A stretch of DNA of 64,000 nucleotides from Burkholderiaceae bacterium (GTDB lineage: Bacteria > Pseudomonadota > Gammaproteobacteria > Burkholderiales > Burkholderiaceae_C): contig JAMLIT010000013.1 of assembly GCA_023954035.1 (NCBI GenBank), positions 1-64,000 of the forward strand, in the 5' to 3' direction. The position numbers were made by a program, and so were the translations under genes. Shown in pieces: positions 26,853-36,344 of the stretch (position 1 is the first letter of the stretch; each line of letters starts with the position of its first letter). The notes under the pieces were generated by a model. The model made no database searches. It was given only the letters and a program-made list of their open reading frames with translations, and was not told the DNA's origin.

Positions 26853-28838
26853 ATGCAGTATTTCGTTACGGGCGCTACGGGGTTCATTGGGCGGCGGTTG
26901 GTCAAGAAGCTGTTGGCACGCAAGGGCGCGGTGGTGCACTTCCTCCTGCGGCGCGAGAGCGAGGACAAGGTGGCCGAGTTGCGCCGCTACTGGGGCGTGG
27001 GTCCAGCCCGGGCCGTGCCGGTGTTTGGCGACCTCAAGTCCAGGCGCCTGGGCGTCGCGGCAGAGGACGTCAAGCGCCTCAAGGGCCAGATCGACCATTT
27101 TCACCACCTGGCTGCGGTCTACGACCTGTCCGCCGACGAAGAAAGCCAGGTGGCGGTGAACATCGACGGCACGCGCAATACCGTCGAGTTCGCCAAGGCC
27201 ATCGACGCTGGCCACTTCCACCATGTCTCGTCCATAGCCGCTGCCGGCTTGTACGAAGGGGTGTTTCGCGAAGACATGTTCGAAGAAGCCGAGGGCCTGG
27301 ACCACCCGTATTTCCGTACCAAGCACGAGAGCGAAAAGATTGTGCGCGAGGAATGCAAGTTGCCCTGGACGGTGTACCGCCCCGCCATGGTCGTGGGCGA
27401 CAGTCGCACGGGCGAGATGGACAAGATCGACGGGCCGTACTACTTCTTCAAGCTGATCCAGCGCATGCGCCAGATCCTGCCGCCGTGGATGCCCTCGGTC
27501 GGCCTGGAAGGCGGACGCGTGAACATCGTGCCGGTCGACTACGTCGTGGATGCGCTGGATGCCATCAGCCACCAAGAGGGCATTGCCAAGCGGTGTTTTC
27601 ACCTGGTCGACCCGGTGGGCTACCGCGTCGGCGACGTGCTGGACATTTTCAGCCGCGCTGCGCATGCACCGCGCATGAACCTGTTCGTCAACGCGGCGCT
27701 CCTTGGCTTCCTGCCGCGCGGCATCAAGAAGAGCCTCATGGCCATGGCGCCGGTGCGCCGCGTGCGCGATGCCGTGCTCAAGGATCTGGGCCTGCCCGAA
27801 GACATGCTCACCTTCGTCAACTATCCCACGCGCTTTGACAGCCGCGAAGCGCAGGCGGCGCTCAAGGGCACCGGTATCAGCTGCCCCAACTTGCACGACT
27901 ACGCCTGGCGGCTCTGGGACTACTGGGAACGCCACCTCGACCCCGAACTGTTCATCGACCGCAGTCTCAAGGGCACGGTGGGCGGCAAAGTGGTGCTGGT
28001 GACGGGTGGCAGTTCGGGCATTGGCCTGGCCGCCGCGCACAAATTCGCCGAGGCCGGTGCCACCACGCTCATTTGCGGGCGCGACCAGGCCAAGCTCGAC
28101 GAGGCCTGCGCGGAGGCGCAGGCGCGCGGCAACCGCTTCATCGCCTATGCCGTGGACATCGCCGACATGCAGGACTGCGACCGTTTCATCGCGCAGGTGC
28201 TCGCCGATCACGGCGGCGTGGACTTCCTGATCAACAATGCCGGCCGCTCCATCCGCCGCGCGATCGAGTCGAGCTACGACCGCTTCCACGACTACGAGCG
28301 GACCATGCAGCTGAACTACTTCGGGTGTCTGCGCGTCACCATGGGTCTGCTGCCGGGCATGGCGGCCAAGCGCAAGGGCCATGTGGTCAACATCAGCTCG
28401 ATTGGCGTGCTGACCAACGCGCCGCGCTTTTCGGCCTACGTCGCCAGCAAGGCAGCGCTGGACGCTTGGACGCGCTGCGCATCCAGCGAGTTTGCCGACC
28501 AGGGGATCACGTTCACCACGATCAACATGCCGCTGGTGCGCACGCCCATGATCGCCCCTACCCAGATCTACAACAACGTGCCCACGCTGGCGCCTGAAGA
28601 GGCGGCGGACATGATCGCCCAGGCCTGCATCTTTAAACCGGTGCGTATTGCTACGCGGCTGGGCATCGTCGGCCAGGTGCTGCACTCCTTTGTTCCGCGC
28701 GTGGCGCAGATCGCCATGAACACGAGCTTTCGCATGTTCCCGGATTCGACGGCGGCCAAAGGGGAGAAGGGCGGCAAGCCTCAGCTGTCGGCCGAAGCCG
28801 TGGCGCTGCAGCAGATGATGCGCGGCATCCACTTCTGA
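26853..28838 (+). CDS. Two-domain fatty acyl-CoA/acyl-aldehyde reductase (Marinobacter FAR type)
   Basis: The 661-residue protein joins two NAD(P)H reductase domains. Residues 1-340 are an extended-SDR/Male-sterility-type reductase: TGATGFIG at 6-13, active-site Tyr153 and Lys157 in YFRTK, and [16 protein letters not shown]. Residues 375-640 are a classical [11 protein letters not shown] near 384-391, NNAGRSIRR, and Tyr529/Lys533 in YVASK. Length, order and many segments match, from memory, the 661-residue Marinobacter enzyme Maqu_2220. That enzyme reduces acyl-CoA through the aldehyde to the alcohol. A likely role is fatty alcohol (wax ester) formation; no wax synthase is in the window. Good ribosome site AGGGAG before the start. 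Confidence 0.88.
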   Translation: MQYFVTGATGFIGRRLVKKLLARKGAVVHFLLRRESEDKVAELRRYWGVGPARAVPVFGDLKSRRLGVAAEDVKRLKGQIDHFHHLAAVYDLSADEESQVAVNIDGTRNTVEFAKAIDAGHFHHVSSIAAAGLYEGVFREDMFEEAEGLDHPYFRTKHESEKIVREECKLPWTVYRPAMVVGDSRTGEMDKIDGPYYFFKLIQRMRQILPPWMPSVGLEGGRVNIVPVDYVVDALDAISHQEGIAKRCFHLVDPVGYRVGDVLDIFSRAAHAPRMNLFVNAALLGFLPRGIKKSLMAMAPVRRVRDAVLKDLGLPEDMLTFVNYPTRFDSREAQAALKGTGISCPNLHDYAWRLWDYWERHLDPELFIDRSLKGTVGGKVVLVTGGSSGIGLAAAHKFAEAGATTLICGRDQAKLDEACAEAQARGNRFIAYAVDIADMQDCDRFIAQVLADHGGVDFLINNAGRSIRRAIESSYDRFHDYERTMQLNYFGCLRVTMGLLPGMAAKRKGHVVNISSIGVLTNAPRFSAYVASKAALDAWTRCASSEFADQGITFTTINMPLVRTPMIAPTQIYNNVPTLAPEEAADMIAQACIFKPVRIATRLGIVGQVLHSFVPRVAQIAMNTSFRMFPDSTAAKGEKGGKPQLSAEAVALQQMMRGIHF

Positions 28839-28899
28839 GCCCGGGTCGCTGCGGGGGGGCATGGATAATCGGGCGATCTCTCCACCCACCCGCAACCCC

Positions 28900-29976
28900 A
28901 TGATCCTCGTTACCGGCGGCGCCGGCTTTATCGGCGCCAACTTCGTGCTCGACTGGCTCGCTTGCAACGACGAGCCCGTGCTCAACCTGGACAAGCTCAC
29001 CTACGCTGGCAACCTGGGCAATCTTTCCAGCCTGGAAGGCGACCCGCGCCACGTCTTCGTGCAGGGTGACATCGGCGACACCGCGCTGGTCGAGCGCCTG
29101 CTGGCCCAGCACCAGCCGCGCGCGGTGGTGAACTTCGCTGCCGAGTCGCATGTAGACCGCTCCATCCATGGGCCCGAGGATTTCATTCAGACCAACGTGG
29201 TCGGCACTTTCAGGCTTTTGCAGGCCGTACGGCAATACTGGCAAGCGCTTTCAGCTATAGAAAAAGAAGCATTCCGGTTCCTGCACGTCAGCACCGACGA
29301 GGTCTACGGCACCCTCGCGCCGGACGCCCCGGCGTTTACCGAGACGCACACCACCGAGCCCAACAGCCCCTATTCGGCCAGCAAGGCCGCCAGCGACCAC
29401 CTGGTGCGCGCCTGGCGCCACACCTTCGGCCTGCCGGTGCTCACGACCAACTGCAGCAACAACTACGGCCCCTACCATTTCCCGGAAAAACTCATTCCGC
29501 TGATGATCGTCAACGCGCTCGCGGGCAAGAGCCTGCCGGTGTACGGTGACGGCATGCAGGTGCGCGACTGGCTCTACGTCGCCGACCACTGCAGCGCCAT
29601 CCGCCGCGTGCTGGAAGCCGGGAAACCCGGTGAGACCTACAACGTCGGTGGCTGGAACGAGATGCCCAATATAGACATCGTCCATACCGTCTGTCGCCTG
29701 CTCGACGAATTGCGCCCGCGCGCCGATGGCAAGCCGTACGCTGAGCAGATCAGCTACGTGCAAGACCGCCCCGGTCACGACCGCCGCTATGCCATTGACG
29801 CGCGCAAGATCGAGCGCGAACTGGGCTGGAAGCCAGCCGAGACGTTTGAGACCGGCATCCGCAAGACGGTGCAGTGGTACCTGGCGCACCCAGAATGGGT
29901 GGCGCAGGTGCAAAGCGGCGCTTACCGCGACTGGGTGAGCAAGCAATACGAAGCGGCCCCTGCTGCCAGCGCATGA
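28900..29976 (+). CDS. rfbB: dTDP-glucose 4,6-dehydratase
   Basis: This is the second step of dTDP-L-rhamnose synthesis: NAD-dependent conversion of dTDP-glucose to the 4-keto-6-deoxy sugar. The 358-residue protein has the Rossmann loop GGAGFIG, the active-site TDEVYG segment (catalytic Asp/Glu next to Thr) and the [12 protein letters not shown]yr/Lys pair, plus [17 protein letters not shown]. The start at 28900 is used because the family begins at MILVTGG; an earlier ATG at 28861 would add 13 unrelated residues. First of four overlapping or closely spaced genes rfbBDAC. Residues 114-124 coincide with a short copy of the dispersed repeat in a variable loop. Confidence 0.96.
   Translation: MILVTGGAGFIGANFVLDWLACNDEPVLNLDKLTYAGNLGNLSSLEGDPRHVFVQGDIGDTALVERLLAQHQPRAVVNFAAESHVDRSIHGPEDFIQTNVVGTFRLLQAVRQYWQALSAIEKEAFRFLHVSTDEVYGTLAPDAPAFTETHTTEPNSPYSASKAASDHLVRAWRHTFGLPVLTTNCSNNYGPYHFPEKLIPLMIVNALAGKSLPVYGDGMQVRDWLYVADHCSAIRRVLEAGKPGETYNVGGWNEMPNIDIVHTVCRLLDELRPRADGKPYAEQISYVQDRPGHDRRYAIDARKIERELGWKPAETFETGIRKTVQWYLAHPEWVAQVQSGAYRDWVSKQYEAAPAASA
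29241..29272 (+). repeat. Short copy of the dispersed repeat, copy 6 (inside rfbB)
   Basis: AGCGCTTTCAGCTATAGAAA followed by AAGAAGCATT aligns without gaps to the 3' half of the priA copy (TGCGCTGAGAGCTATC...). It encodes residues in a loop that varies in RfbB proteins and does not lengthen it, so chance or an old, fixed insertion are both possible. Confidence 0.4.
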
Positions 29977-30863
29977 ACATCCTGCTCTTCGGAAAAGGCG
30001 GCCAGGTTGGCTGGGAACTGCAGCGCAGCCTCGTGGTGCTGGGGCAGGTGACGGCCCTGGACTTTGACAGCCAGGACCATTGCGGCGACTTCGCCAACCC
30101 GGACGGCGTCGCGCAGACCGTGCGCGCCCTCAAGCCAGACGTCATCGTCAACGCTGCCGCCCACACCGCCGTCGACAAAGCCGAGAGCGAGCCGGATCTG
30201 GCCCAGTTGCTCAACGCGACCACTCCCGGCGTGCTGGCCGAAGAGGCCGCGCGCCTGGGCGCCTGGCTGGTGCACTACAGCACCGACTACGTGTTTGATG
30301 GCAGCGGCACCCGCCCCTGGGTGGAGACCGACGCGCCCGGACCGCTGTCGGTCTATGGCCGCACCAAGTGGGAAGGCGAGCAGCGCATCCAGCAATCGGG
30401 CGCCAAGCACCTGATTTTGCGCACCAGCTGGGTCTATGCGGCGCGCGGTGGCAACTTTGCCAAAACCATGCTGCGCCTGGCGCAGGAGCGTGAGCGCCTC
30501 ACCGTCATCGACGACCAGTGGGGCGCGCCCACCGGCGCCGACCTGCTGGCCGACGTCACCGCCCACGCGCTCCGCCATCTGCAGGCGCGCCCCCAGGACG
30601 GCGGCTTGTACCACTGCGTGGCAGCCGGCGAAACGAACTGGAATTTGTATGCAAAAGAGGTGCTAGCGCAGGCTGCTATTGCGCAACCAGCTATCAAATT
30701 AAAAGCTATCGAAGTGGCGCCCGTGCCCACCAGCGCGTTCCCCACGCCCGCTGCCCGACCCCACAACTCGCGCCTGGACACCACGCGTCTGCGGAACACC
30801 TTCGGCCTCACACTCCCGCCCTGGCAGCAGGGCGTGGCCCGCATGCTGCGCGAAATCCTTTGA
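29973..30863 (+). CDS. rfbD: dTDP-4-dehydrorhamnose reductase
   Basis: This is the final step of dTDP-L-rhamnose synthesis, reducing the 4-keto sugar with NAD(P)H. The 296-residue protein begins with the reductase loop [10 protein letters not shown] and has the STDYVFDG segment, the Tyr/Lys pair in YGRTKWEGE and the C-terminal [18 protein letters not shown] signature. The ATG overlaps the rfbB stop (ATGA). Residues 227-246, the linker before the PTSAFP signature, are read from a full-length copy of the dispersed repeat. Confidence 0.96.
   Translation: MNILLFGKGGQVGWELQRSLVVLGQVTALDFDSQDHCGDFANPDGVAQTVRALKPDVIVNAAAHTAVDKAESEPDLAQLLNATTPGVLAEEAARLGAWLVHYSTDYVFDGSGTRPWVETDAPGPLSVYGRTKWEGEQRIQQSGAKHLILRTSWVYAARGGNFAKTMLRLAQERERLTVIDDQWGAPTGADLLADVTAHALRHLQARPQDGGLYHCVAAGETNWNLYAKEVLAQAAIAQPAIKLKAIEVAPVPTSAFPTPAARPHNSRLDTTRLRNTFGLTLPPWQQGVARMLREIL
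30651..30712 (+). repeat. Dispersed ~58-bp repeat, copy 7 (in frame inside rfbD)
   Basis: It reads GTGCTAGCGC, a variable centre, GCGCAACCAGCTATCAAATT and AAAAGCTATCG. It aligns without gaps to the 57763-57820 copy. It encodes [16 protein letters not shown] in the variable segment of RfbD. Confidence 0.65.
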
Positions 30864-30873
30864 AAGAGCCGAC

Positions 30874-31764
30874 ATGACAACCCCCACCCGCAAAGGCATC
30901 GTGCTCGCTGGCGGCAGCGGCACCCGCCTGCATCCCGCGACGCTGGCGCTGAGCAAGCAGCTCCTGCCTGTGTACGACAAGCCCATGGTGTACTACCCGC
31001 TTGCGACCTTGATGCTCGCCGGCATTCGCGAAATCCTCGTCATCAGCACGCCGCAGGACACCCCGCGCTTTGAGCAGTTGCTCGGCGACGGCAGCCAATG
31101 GGGCGTCGCGCTTGACTACGCGGTGCAGCCCAGCCCCGACGGATTGGCGCAGGCCTTTGTCATCGGGGCACAGTTTCTGGCGGGCAGCCCGAGCGCCCTG
31201 GTGCTGGGCGACAACATCTTCTACGGCCACGACATCCATGAGTTGTTGGCCAGTGCGGATCAGCGCGCGAACGGAGCGACGGTGTTCGCCTACCACGTGC
31301 ACGACCCCGAGCGCTACGGCGTAGCTGAGTTCGATGGCGCCGGCAAGGTGCTGTCGATCGAAGAAAAGCCGGCCGCTCCCAAGTCCAACTACGCCGTCAC
31401 AGGCCTGTATTTCTATGACGAGCGGGTGGTGGAACTGGCGCGCGGCCTGGCACCTTCGGCGCGCGGAGAATACGAGATCACCGACCTCAACCGCCTGTAC
31501 CTGGAGCAGGGGCAACTGAATGTCGAAATCATGGGTCGGGGCTACGCCTGGCTCGACACCGGCACGCACGACAGCTTGCTCGACGCGGGCCAGTTCATCG
31601 CCACGCTCGAGCGCCGCCAAGGCCTCAAAATCGCCTGCCCCGAAGAAATTGCCTGGCGCAGCGGCTGGATCGATGACGCCCAGCTCCAGCGCCTGGCGCA
31701 GCCGCTTGCGAAGAATGGCTATGGCCAATATTTGACGCGCTTGCTCAAAGAGAAAGTCTATTGA
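30874..31764 (+). CDS. rfbA: Glucose-1-phosphate thymidylyltransferase
   Basis: This enzyme makes dTDP-glucose from dTTP and glucose-1-phosphate, the first step towards dTDP-L-rhamnose. The 296-residue protein has the nucleotide-binding loop [11 protein letters not shown], the segment [13 protein letters not shown], the metal-binding LGDNIFYG and the conserved EEKP. The tail contains [13 protein letters not shown], typical of RmlA. A ribosome site GAAAGAG precedes the ATG. Confidence 0.97.
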   Translation: MTTPTRKGIVLAGGSGTRLHPATLALSKQLLPVYDKPMVYYPLATLMLAGIREILVISTPQDTPRFEQLLGDGSQWGVALDYAVQPSPDGLAQAFVIGAQFLAGSPSALVLGDNIFYGHDIHELLASADQRANGATVFAYHVHDPERYGVAEFDGAGKVLSIEEKPAAPKSNYAVTGLYFYDERVVELARGLAPSARGEYEITDLNRLYLEQGQLNVEIMGRGYAWLDTGTHDSLLDAGQFIATLERRQGLKIACPEEIAWRSGWIDDAQLQRLAQPLAKNGYGQYLTRLLKEKVY

Positions 31765-31769
31765 ACGCC

Positions 31770-32324
31770 ATGCAAGTCACGCCCCTCGCCATTGCGGATG
31801 TGCTGCTGATTGAACCCAAGGTGTTTGGCGACACGCGCGGTTTCTTTTATGAAAGTTTCAACCAGCGCGCCTTCGATGAGGCGACGGGCGCTCAGTGGCA
31901 GTTCGTGCAGGACAACCACAGCCGCTCTGCGCGCGGCGTTCTGCGCGGCTTGCACTACCAGCTGCCGCCTCGCGCGCAGGGCAAGCTGGTGCGGGTCGTG
32001 CGCGGGGCGGTGTTTGATGTGGCAGTGGACATTCGCAGAAGCTCGCCGACGTTTGGTCAGTGGGTGGGCGTGGAGCTGACAGAGGACAACCAGCGCCAGC
32101 TCTGGGTGCCGCCGGGTTTGGCCCATGGTTTTCTGGTGTTGTCCGAATCCGCTGATTTTCTCTACAAGACCACCGACTACTACAGCCCCGAACACGAGCG
32201 TTGTATCGCCTGGGACGATTCGCAGTTGGCGATTGACTGGCCCGACTTGGGCAAGGCGCCGCTGCTGTCGGCCAAGGACCTCGCGGGCCAGAGCCTCGCC
32301 CATGTGCAAGCCGCTGCCGAATGA
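31770..32324 (+). CDS. rfbC: dTDP-4-dehydrorhamnose 3,5-epimerase
   Basis: This cupin-fold enzyme epimerises C3 and C5 of the 4-keto-6-deoxy sugar. The 184-residue protein has DTRGFFYESFN, the catalytic His-Asp region VQDNHSRSARGVLRGLHYQ and the Tyr-containing KTTDYYSPEHE. The ATG at 31770 is chosen over a TTG at 31761 that overlaps the rfbA stop. The four rfb genes together supply dTDP-L-rhamnose for the following glycosyltransferases. Confidence 0.96.
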   Translation: MQVTPLAIADVLLIEPKVFGDTRGFFYESFNQRAFDEATGAQWQFVQDNHSRSARGVLRGLHYQLPPRAQGKLVRVVRGAVFDVAVDIRRSSPTFGQWVGVELTEDNQRQLWVPPGLAHGFLVLSESADFLYKTTDYYSPEHERCIAWDDSQLAIDWPDLGKAPLLSAKDLAGQSLAHVQAAAE

Positions 32325-32391
32325 CGTGAGTGCCTTCACGCCGAACGGAGCCGACCGGGATGCATTCGATGACCGCAGTGGCTCCAGGCCC

Positions 32392-33516
32392 ATGGCGGAC
32401 GCAGCCGTGCAACTGCCTCTCCTGCGAATCGCCCTGATTGGCACGGACGGCCTGCCGGTACGTTATGGAGGGTTTGAAACCTGTGTCGCGCAGCTTGCTC
32501 CGCGTCTGGCAGCGCTCGGGCACCAGGTCGAGGTGTTTGGGTCCTCCCAGGGGCGCAGCGCACGGTCGGCCGATGGACCTGGGTTGCGTCACCGCTATCT
32601 GCCCATGCGCGCCAATGGGGCAGCGTCCATACCCTACGACCTGCTCAGTTTTCTGCTGAGCTACCGCCACTCTGATGCCATCGTGGTCATGGGGGTTTCG
32701 GCGGGCGTGTTCATGCCGCTTATGCGTTGGCTGGCTGGCCAGCGGCGCATCGTGGTGAACGTCGATGGCCTGGAAGCCAGGCGCAGCAAGTGGAAGGGAC
32801 TGCCGCGTGCCTTCCTGCGCCTGAGCGAACGTCTCGCCATTCGCCATGCCCATCAGGTGGTCAGCGACAACCAGGGCATTGCCGACATCGTCTCCAGCAC
32901 CTATGGCCGCAGCAGTACGGTCATTCCCTATGGAAACGACCATGTGCTGCAACTCGAACCAGCGCAGGTGCAGAGCCTTCTGCAGCATCGCTTTGACCTG
33001 GAGCCTGGCAGTTACCTGCTGACGGTTGCCCGCATCGAGCCCGAAAACCAGATTGCCGAAATGATGGAGGCGGCGCTGGCTGCCGGCTCTGAGCGGTACG
33101 TGGTGGTCGGCAACTTCAGCACGACCGACCTCGGGCGGCAACTGCTGGAGCGCTATTGCAACGAGCCGCGCATTCAGTGCATCGATTCCTTGTTCGAACC
33201 GCAGGCGCTTGCGGCCCTGCGCGCCGGCTGCCGCCTGTATCTGCATGGCCACAGCGTGGGCGGGACCAATCCTTCGCTGATCGAGATGCTGCCCTACGGT
33301 CGTCCCATCCTGGCGTTTGACTGCGTCTTTAATCGCCAATCCCTGGGGGGCGAGGGAGGCTATTTTTCTAGCGCAACCGAGCTGGCCGGACAGTTGCGCC
33401 AGCCTGATGCGCTCGCCTGGATCCCGGCCGCGCACCGTGGACCGGATGCCCGATACCAATGGACGGACATCGCCAAGGCCTATTTGCGGCTCTGCCTGCC
33501 GGGAGCCTCGGCATGA
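32392..33516 (+). CDS. Glycosyltransferase with DUF1972 N-terminal domain (probable rhamnosyltransferase)
   Basis: The 374-residue protein is a GT4-like enzyme with the DUF1972 N-terminal signature IGTDGLPVRYGGFETCV at residues 18-34. This is typical of beta-1,4-rhamnosyltransferases of surface polysaccharides. The C-terminal Rossmann half has VNVDGLEARRSKWK, the nucleotide-sugar-binding ARIEPENQIAEM and the ending GGTNPSLIEMLPYGRPI, where the E-x7-E-like motif lies. It acts on lipid-linked sugar at the inner membrane. An in-frame GTG at 32326 is an alternative start. The next transferase overlaps its stop. Confidence 0.85.
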   Translation: MADAAVQLPLLRIALIGTDGLPVRYGGFETCVAQLAPRLAALGHQVEVFGSSQGRSARSADGPGLRHRYLPMRANGAASIPYDLLSFLLSYRHSDAIVVMGVSAGVFMPLMRWLAGQRRIVVNVDGLEARRSKWKGLPRAFLRLSERLAIRHAHQVVSDNQGIADIVSSTYGRSSTVIPYGNDHVLQLEPAQVQSLLQHRFDLEPGSYLLTVARIEPENQIAEMMEAALAAGSERYVVVGNFSTTDLGRQLLERYCNEPRIQCIDSLFEPQALAALRAGCRLYLHGHSVGGTNPSLIEMLPYGRPILAFDCVFNRQSLGGEGGYFSSATELAGQLRQPDALAWIPAAHRGPDARYQWTDIAKAYLRLCLPGASA

Positions 33517-34442
33517 CCGCGCACGGCGAACCGAATCAGGAGCGATCGCGTCCGCCCTGCGCAGACGTGGTCGTGGCAGTGGTGGTCACCTTTCAGCCCG
33601 ATCTGCTGGCACTGCTGGCGCAAATCAAGGCGCTGCGGTCACAGGTCGCGCGCATGGTCATCGTGGACAACGGCTCGACCGCCGACCTCTGCAGTTGGTG
33701 CCGGTCTGCAGCTCCACAGGTCGACGCGGTTCTGCGCTTGGAGCACAACCTGGGAATAGGCGCTGCTCAGAATGAAGGCATTGCCTGGGCCAGAGCCCAT
33801 GGCGCCAGCCACGTGCTGCTGATGGACCAGGACAGCGAGCCCGAGCCTGGCATGGTCGAGGAGCTTCTTGGCGCGCTGCAGGAACATGACGGCGCCGGCG
33901 CTGCCGGCCCTCTCCATGCCGACCCGCGCCAGCCGATCGTACATTCCCCTTTTGTACGCCTGGACGGACTGCGGTTTCGGCGACTGGCCTGTGCCCCTGG
34001 CGTGGTCCACGCGGTCGACCATTTGATCGCTTCCGGGTGCCTCATTCCACTTGCCGTTCTCGACCAGGTGGGAGTCATGCGTGCCGACTGGTTCATCGAT
34101 TTCGTCGACGTGGAGTGGAGTCTTCGCGCCCGGGCTGCCGGTTGGCAGTTGCTAGGAGTCTGTTCGGCGCGCATGTCCCACGGCTTGGGTGGACCGCCCA
34201 TTGTGTTCATGGGACGCAGGTTCCTGGCTTATCCGCCATGGCGACATTATTTTCAGGTGCGCAATGCGGTGCTTCTGTACCGCCAGAGCTTCGTCCCCCG
34301 ACGCTGGGCGCTGGCATCGGCTTGGCGGCTGCTGATGAAGATCGGGTTCAACTGCGTCGCCGGACGCAGCCGTTGGCAGCATCTCAAGGCGACCCTGCGC
34401 GGTTTGTGGCATGGCGCGACGGGGAGAACGGGGGTTTTGTGA
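33513..34442 (+). CDS. Family 2 glycosyltransferase (RfbF/rhamnosyltransferase-like)
   Basis: The 309-residue GT2 enzyme has the nucleotide-sugar domain with VVTFQPD, IVDNGSTAD and DQDSEPEPGMV, the last being the D-x-D metal site of the family. It ends with the conserved FVDVEWSLRARAAGW segment that holds the catalytic E/D. RfbF-type enzymes transfer rhamnose from dTDP-rhamnose; the adjacent rfb genes support that donor, but the acceptor is unknown. Its ATG overlaps the upstream stop (ATGA). Confidence 0.87.
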   Translation: MTAHGEPNQERSRPPCADVVVAVVVTFQPDLLALLAQIKALRSQVARMVIVDNGSTADLCSWCRSAAPQVDAVLRLEHNLGIGAAQNEGIAWARAHGASHVLLMDQDSEPEPGMVEELLGALQEHDGAGAAGPLHADPRQPIVHSPFVRLDGLRFRRLACAPGVVHAVDHLIASGCLIPLAVLDQVGVMRADWFIDFVDVEWSLRARAAGWQLLGVCSARMSHGLGGPPIVFMGRRFLAYPPWRHYFQVRNAVLLYRQSFVPRRWALASAWRLLMKIGFNCVAGRSRWQHLKATLRGLWHGATGRTGVL

Positions 34443-34625
34443 CGCGCTCCTCCTGGCGCGATATCGGCAATCTGCTTTGCCACCTACCGCTTCGTGGTAG
34501 ATTGCAGGGTTTTTACCGGCTTGGCGGCAGGCTTAGAAGCACACTGCGGTGGTTGAGTTTTATCGTGTCTTTATCAAAAGAATGTCGCAATTGCTTATAG
34601 ACAGAATCCAGAACAGGCGCGGGCA

Positions 34626-36344
34626 ATGAATTTCATGGTGGATCCGATCGCTGTCGAGATCGAAGGTGGCCCAGCCACAAAAATCGGAGAGATATTACTT
34701 GCTGCGCAGAAAATTTCGCGCAATGATCTTGATCGTGCATTGGAGGTGCAGCGCTCCATGGGAGGGCGCCTAGGGCGCCTTCTTGTCAATCTGGGTATCG
34801 TTTCGGAAATTGATGTTTTCGCTGCGCTGGCCCAGCAAGCCAATGTGCCCTTGGTGCGATCGGAGGATTTTCCGAAATCAAAACCGGAAACATCCACTCT
34901 CAATACGAGTTTTCTGCTGGCCAATCATCTTTTGCCGCTTGGCGATGCCGATGCGGCGCAGCGACCACCAGGATTTGCCAGCCCCGATCCTGCCAGCCCG
35001 TCGTTGAGAAGCGCTCTGGCACTGGTGTTCGACGAAATGCCTCGAATTTATTTCGGTTTGGAGACCGAGATAACCGCGCAACTCAATGCCTGGTATCTCC
35101 AGGAAGCCGACGACGAAGGCATGCCCAGCGAGGACCAGCCGGAGGCCGCGGAATTCATCGAGCACCTGCGGGATATGGCTTCGGAAGCGCCCATCATCCA
35201 GCGGGTGAATCAGATTCTCTCGCATGCCGTGGCAGCGCAGGCATCGGACATTCACATCGAAACCTATGAAGAAAAATCGGTCGTTCGCATCCGGGTGGAT
35301 GGCGAACTGTTCCAGGTAGACGAACTCGACAACAAGGATGCGCCTGCCGTGGTGTCGCGCATCAAGATTCTTGCTCAGCTCGATATCGCCGAGCGCCGCA
35401 TGCCGCAGGACGGGCGCACGAAGTTGCGCGTCCATGGCAAGGAAATGGACGCACGGGTATCGACCATTCCCACGATGTTTGGCGAGTCGGTGGTAATGCG
35501 ACTGCTGGAGAAGAATTTCGACCTGCTCTCGCTGGAGAGCCTGCAATTTTCGGCGCCCACGCTTCAGGCGCTGCGGCAATTGCTCAAAGTGCCGCATGGC
35601 ATTTTCCTCGTGACCGGCCCGACCGGATCCGGCAAATCCACGACGCTTTACGCTTCGCTGCAGGAGCTCGAGGGTGCCCATCTCAAAATTCTGACCGTGG
35701 AGGATCCGGTCGAATACCGCTTGCAATGGCTCAATCAGGTGCAGGTTCAGCCCCAGATCGGGCTCAGCTTTGCCAAAGTGCTGCGTTCCTTTCTGCGCCA
35801 AGACCCCGATGTGATCATGATTGGGGAGATGCGCGACGCAGAGACGGCGGAAATCGCCGTCCAGGCCGCACTCACCGGGCATCTGGTGTTATCCACCTTG
35901 CACACCAACAGTGCGCTGGGGGCGGTGGTGCGACTCATTAATATGGGGGTGGAGCCGTATCTGATCACCGCGTCGGTCATTGGTGTGCTGGCGCAGCGCC
36001 TGGTGCGCAGGCTCTGCAGCAATTGCCGGCAGCCGCTTGCGCCAGCGCAGGCGCAAGCGGCCGCTGCCTCCCTGGGCATAGAGTTTGGCGCGGGCCAGGT
36101 GCTCTACCGCGCAGTGGGTTGCCCAAGCTGCCGCGGAACAGGCTATCGGGGGCGCCTTGCCCTGCATGAGCTGCTGCCGATGTCTGAGGAAATTAAGAAA
36201 AAGGTTCTTGAGAAAGGCGCAAGCTTGGCGCAAGACGACGGCGTGTACGCCGCCGGGAACTTGTTGCAGGATGGCGCCACCAAGGTGCTTTCAGGCATGA
36301 CTACGGCAGAAGAAGTGCTTCGCGTCGCGCGTCAGAATGATTGA
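34626..36344 (+). CDS. gspE: Type II secretion ATPase GspE
   Basis: This cytoplasmic hexameric ATPase drives pseudopilus assembly. The 572-residue protein has an N-terminal T2SSE/MshEN-like domain (KIGEILLAAQKISRNDL), then SDIHIETYEEKSVVRIRVDG, Walker A GPTGSGKST at about 331-339, the Asp box LTVEDPVEY and Walker B DVIMIGEMRD. The His box region ALTGHLVLSTLHTN and a tetracysteine zinc site (CSNC...CPSC) follow. First gene of the eleven-gene gsp operon. It is preceded by a 183-base gap without a clear promoter I can mark. Confidence 0.95.
   Translation: MNFMVDPIAVEIEGGPATKIGEILLAAQKISRNDLDRALEVQRSMGGRLGRLLVNLGIVSEIDVFAALAQQANVPLVRSEDFPKSKPETSTLNTSFLLANHLLPLGDADAAQRPPGFASPDPASPSLRSALALVFDEMPRIYFGLETEITAQLNAWYLQEADDEGMPSEDQPEAAEFIEHLRDMASEAPIIQRVNQILSHAVAAQASDIHIETYEEKSVVRIRVDGELFQVDELDNKDAPAVVSRIKILAQLDIAERRMPQDGRTKLRVHGKEMDARVSTIPTMFGESVVMRLLEKNFDLLSLESLQFSAPTLQALRQLLKVPHGIFLVTGPTGSGKSTTLYASLQELEGAHLKILTVEDPVEYRLQWLNQVQVQPQIGLSFAKVLRSFLRQDPDVIMIGEMRDAETAEIAVQAALTGHLVLSTLHTNSALGAVVRLINMGVEPYLITASVIGVLAQRLVRRLCSNCRQPLAPAQAQAAAASLGIEFGAGQVLYRAVGCPSCRGTGYRGRLALHELLPMSEEIKKKVLEKGASLAQDDGVYAAGNLLQDGATKVLSGMTTAEEVLRVARQND

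Noticed and set aside
28861..28900. Upstream ATG start for rfbB
   Set aside because: It adds 13 residues not found in the family, and the conserved N-terminus begins at the ATG at 28900.
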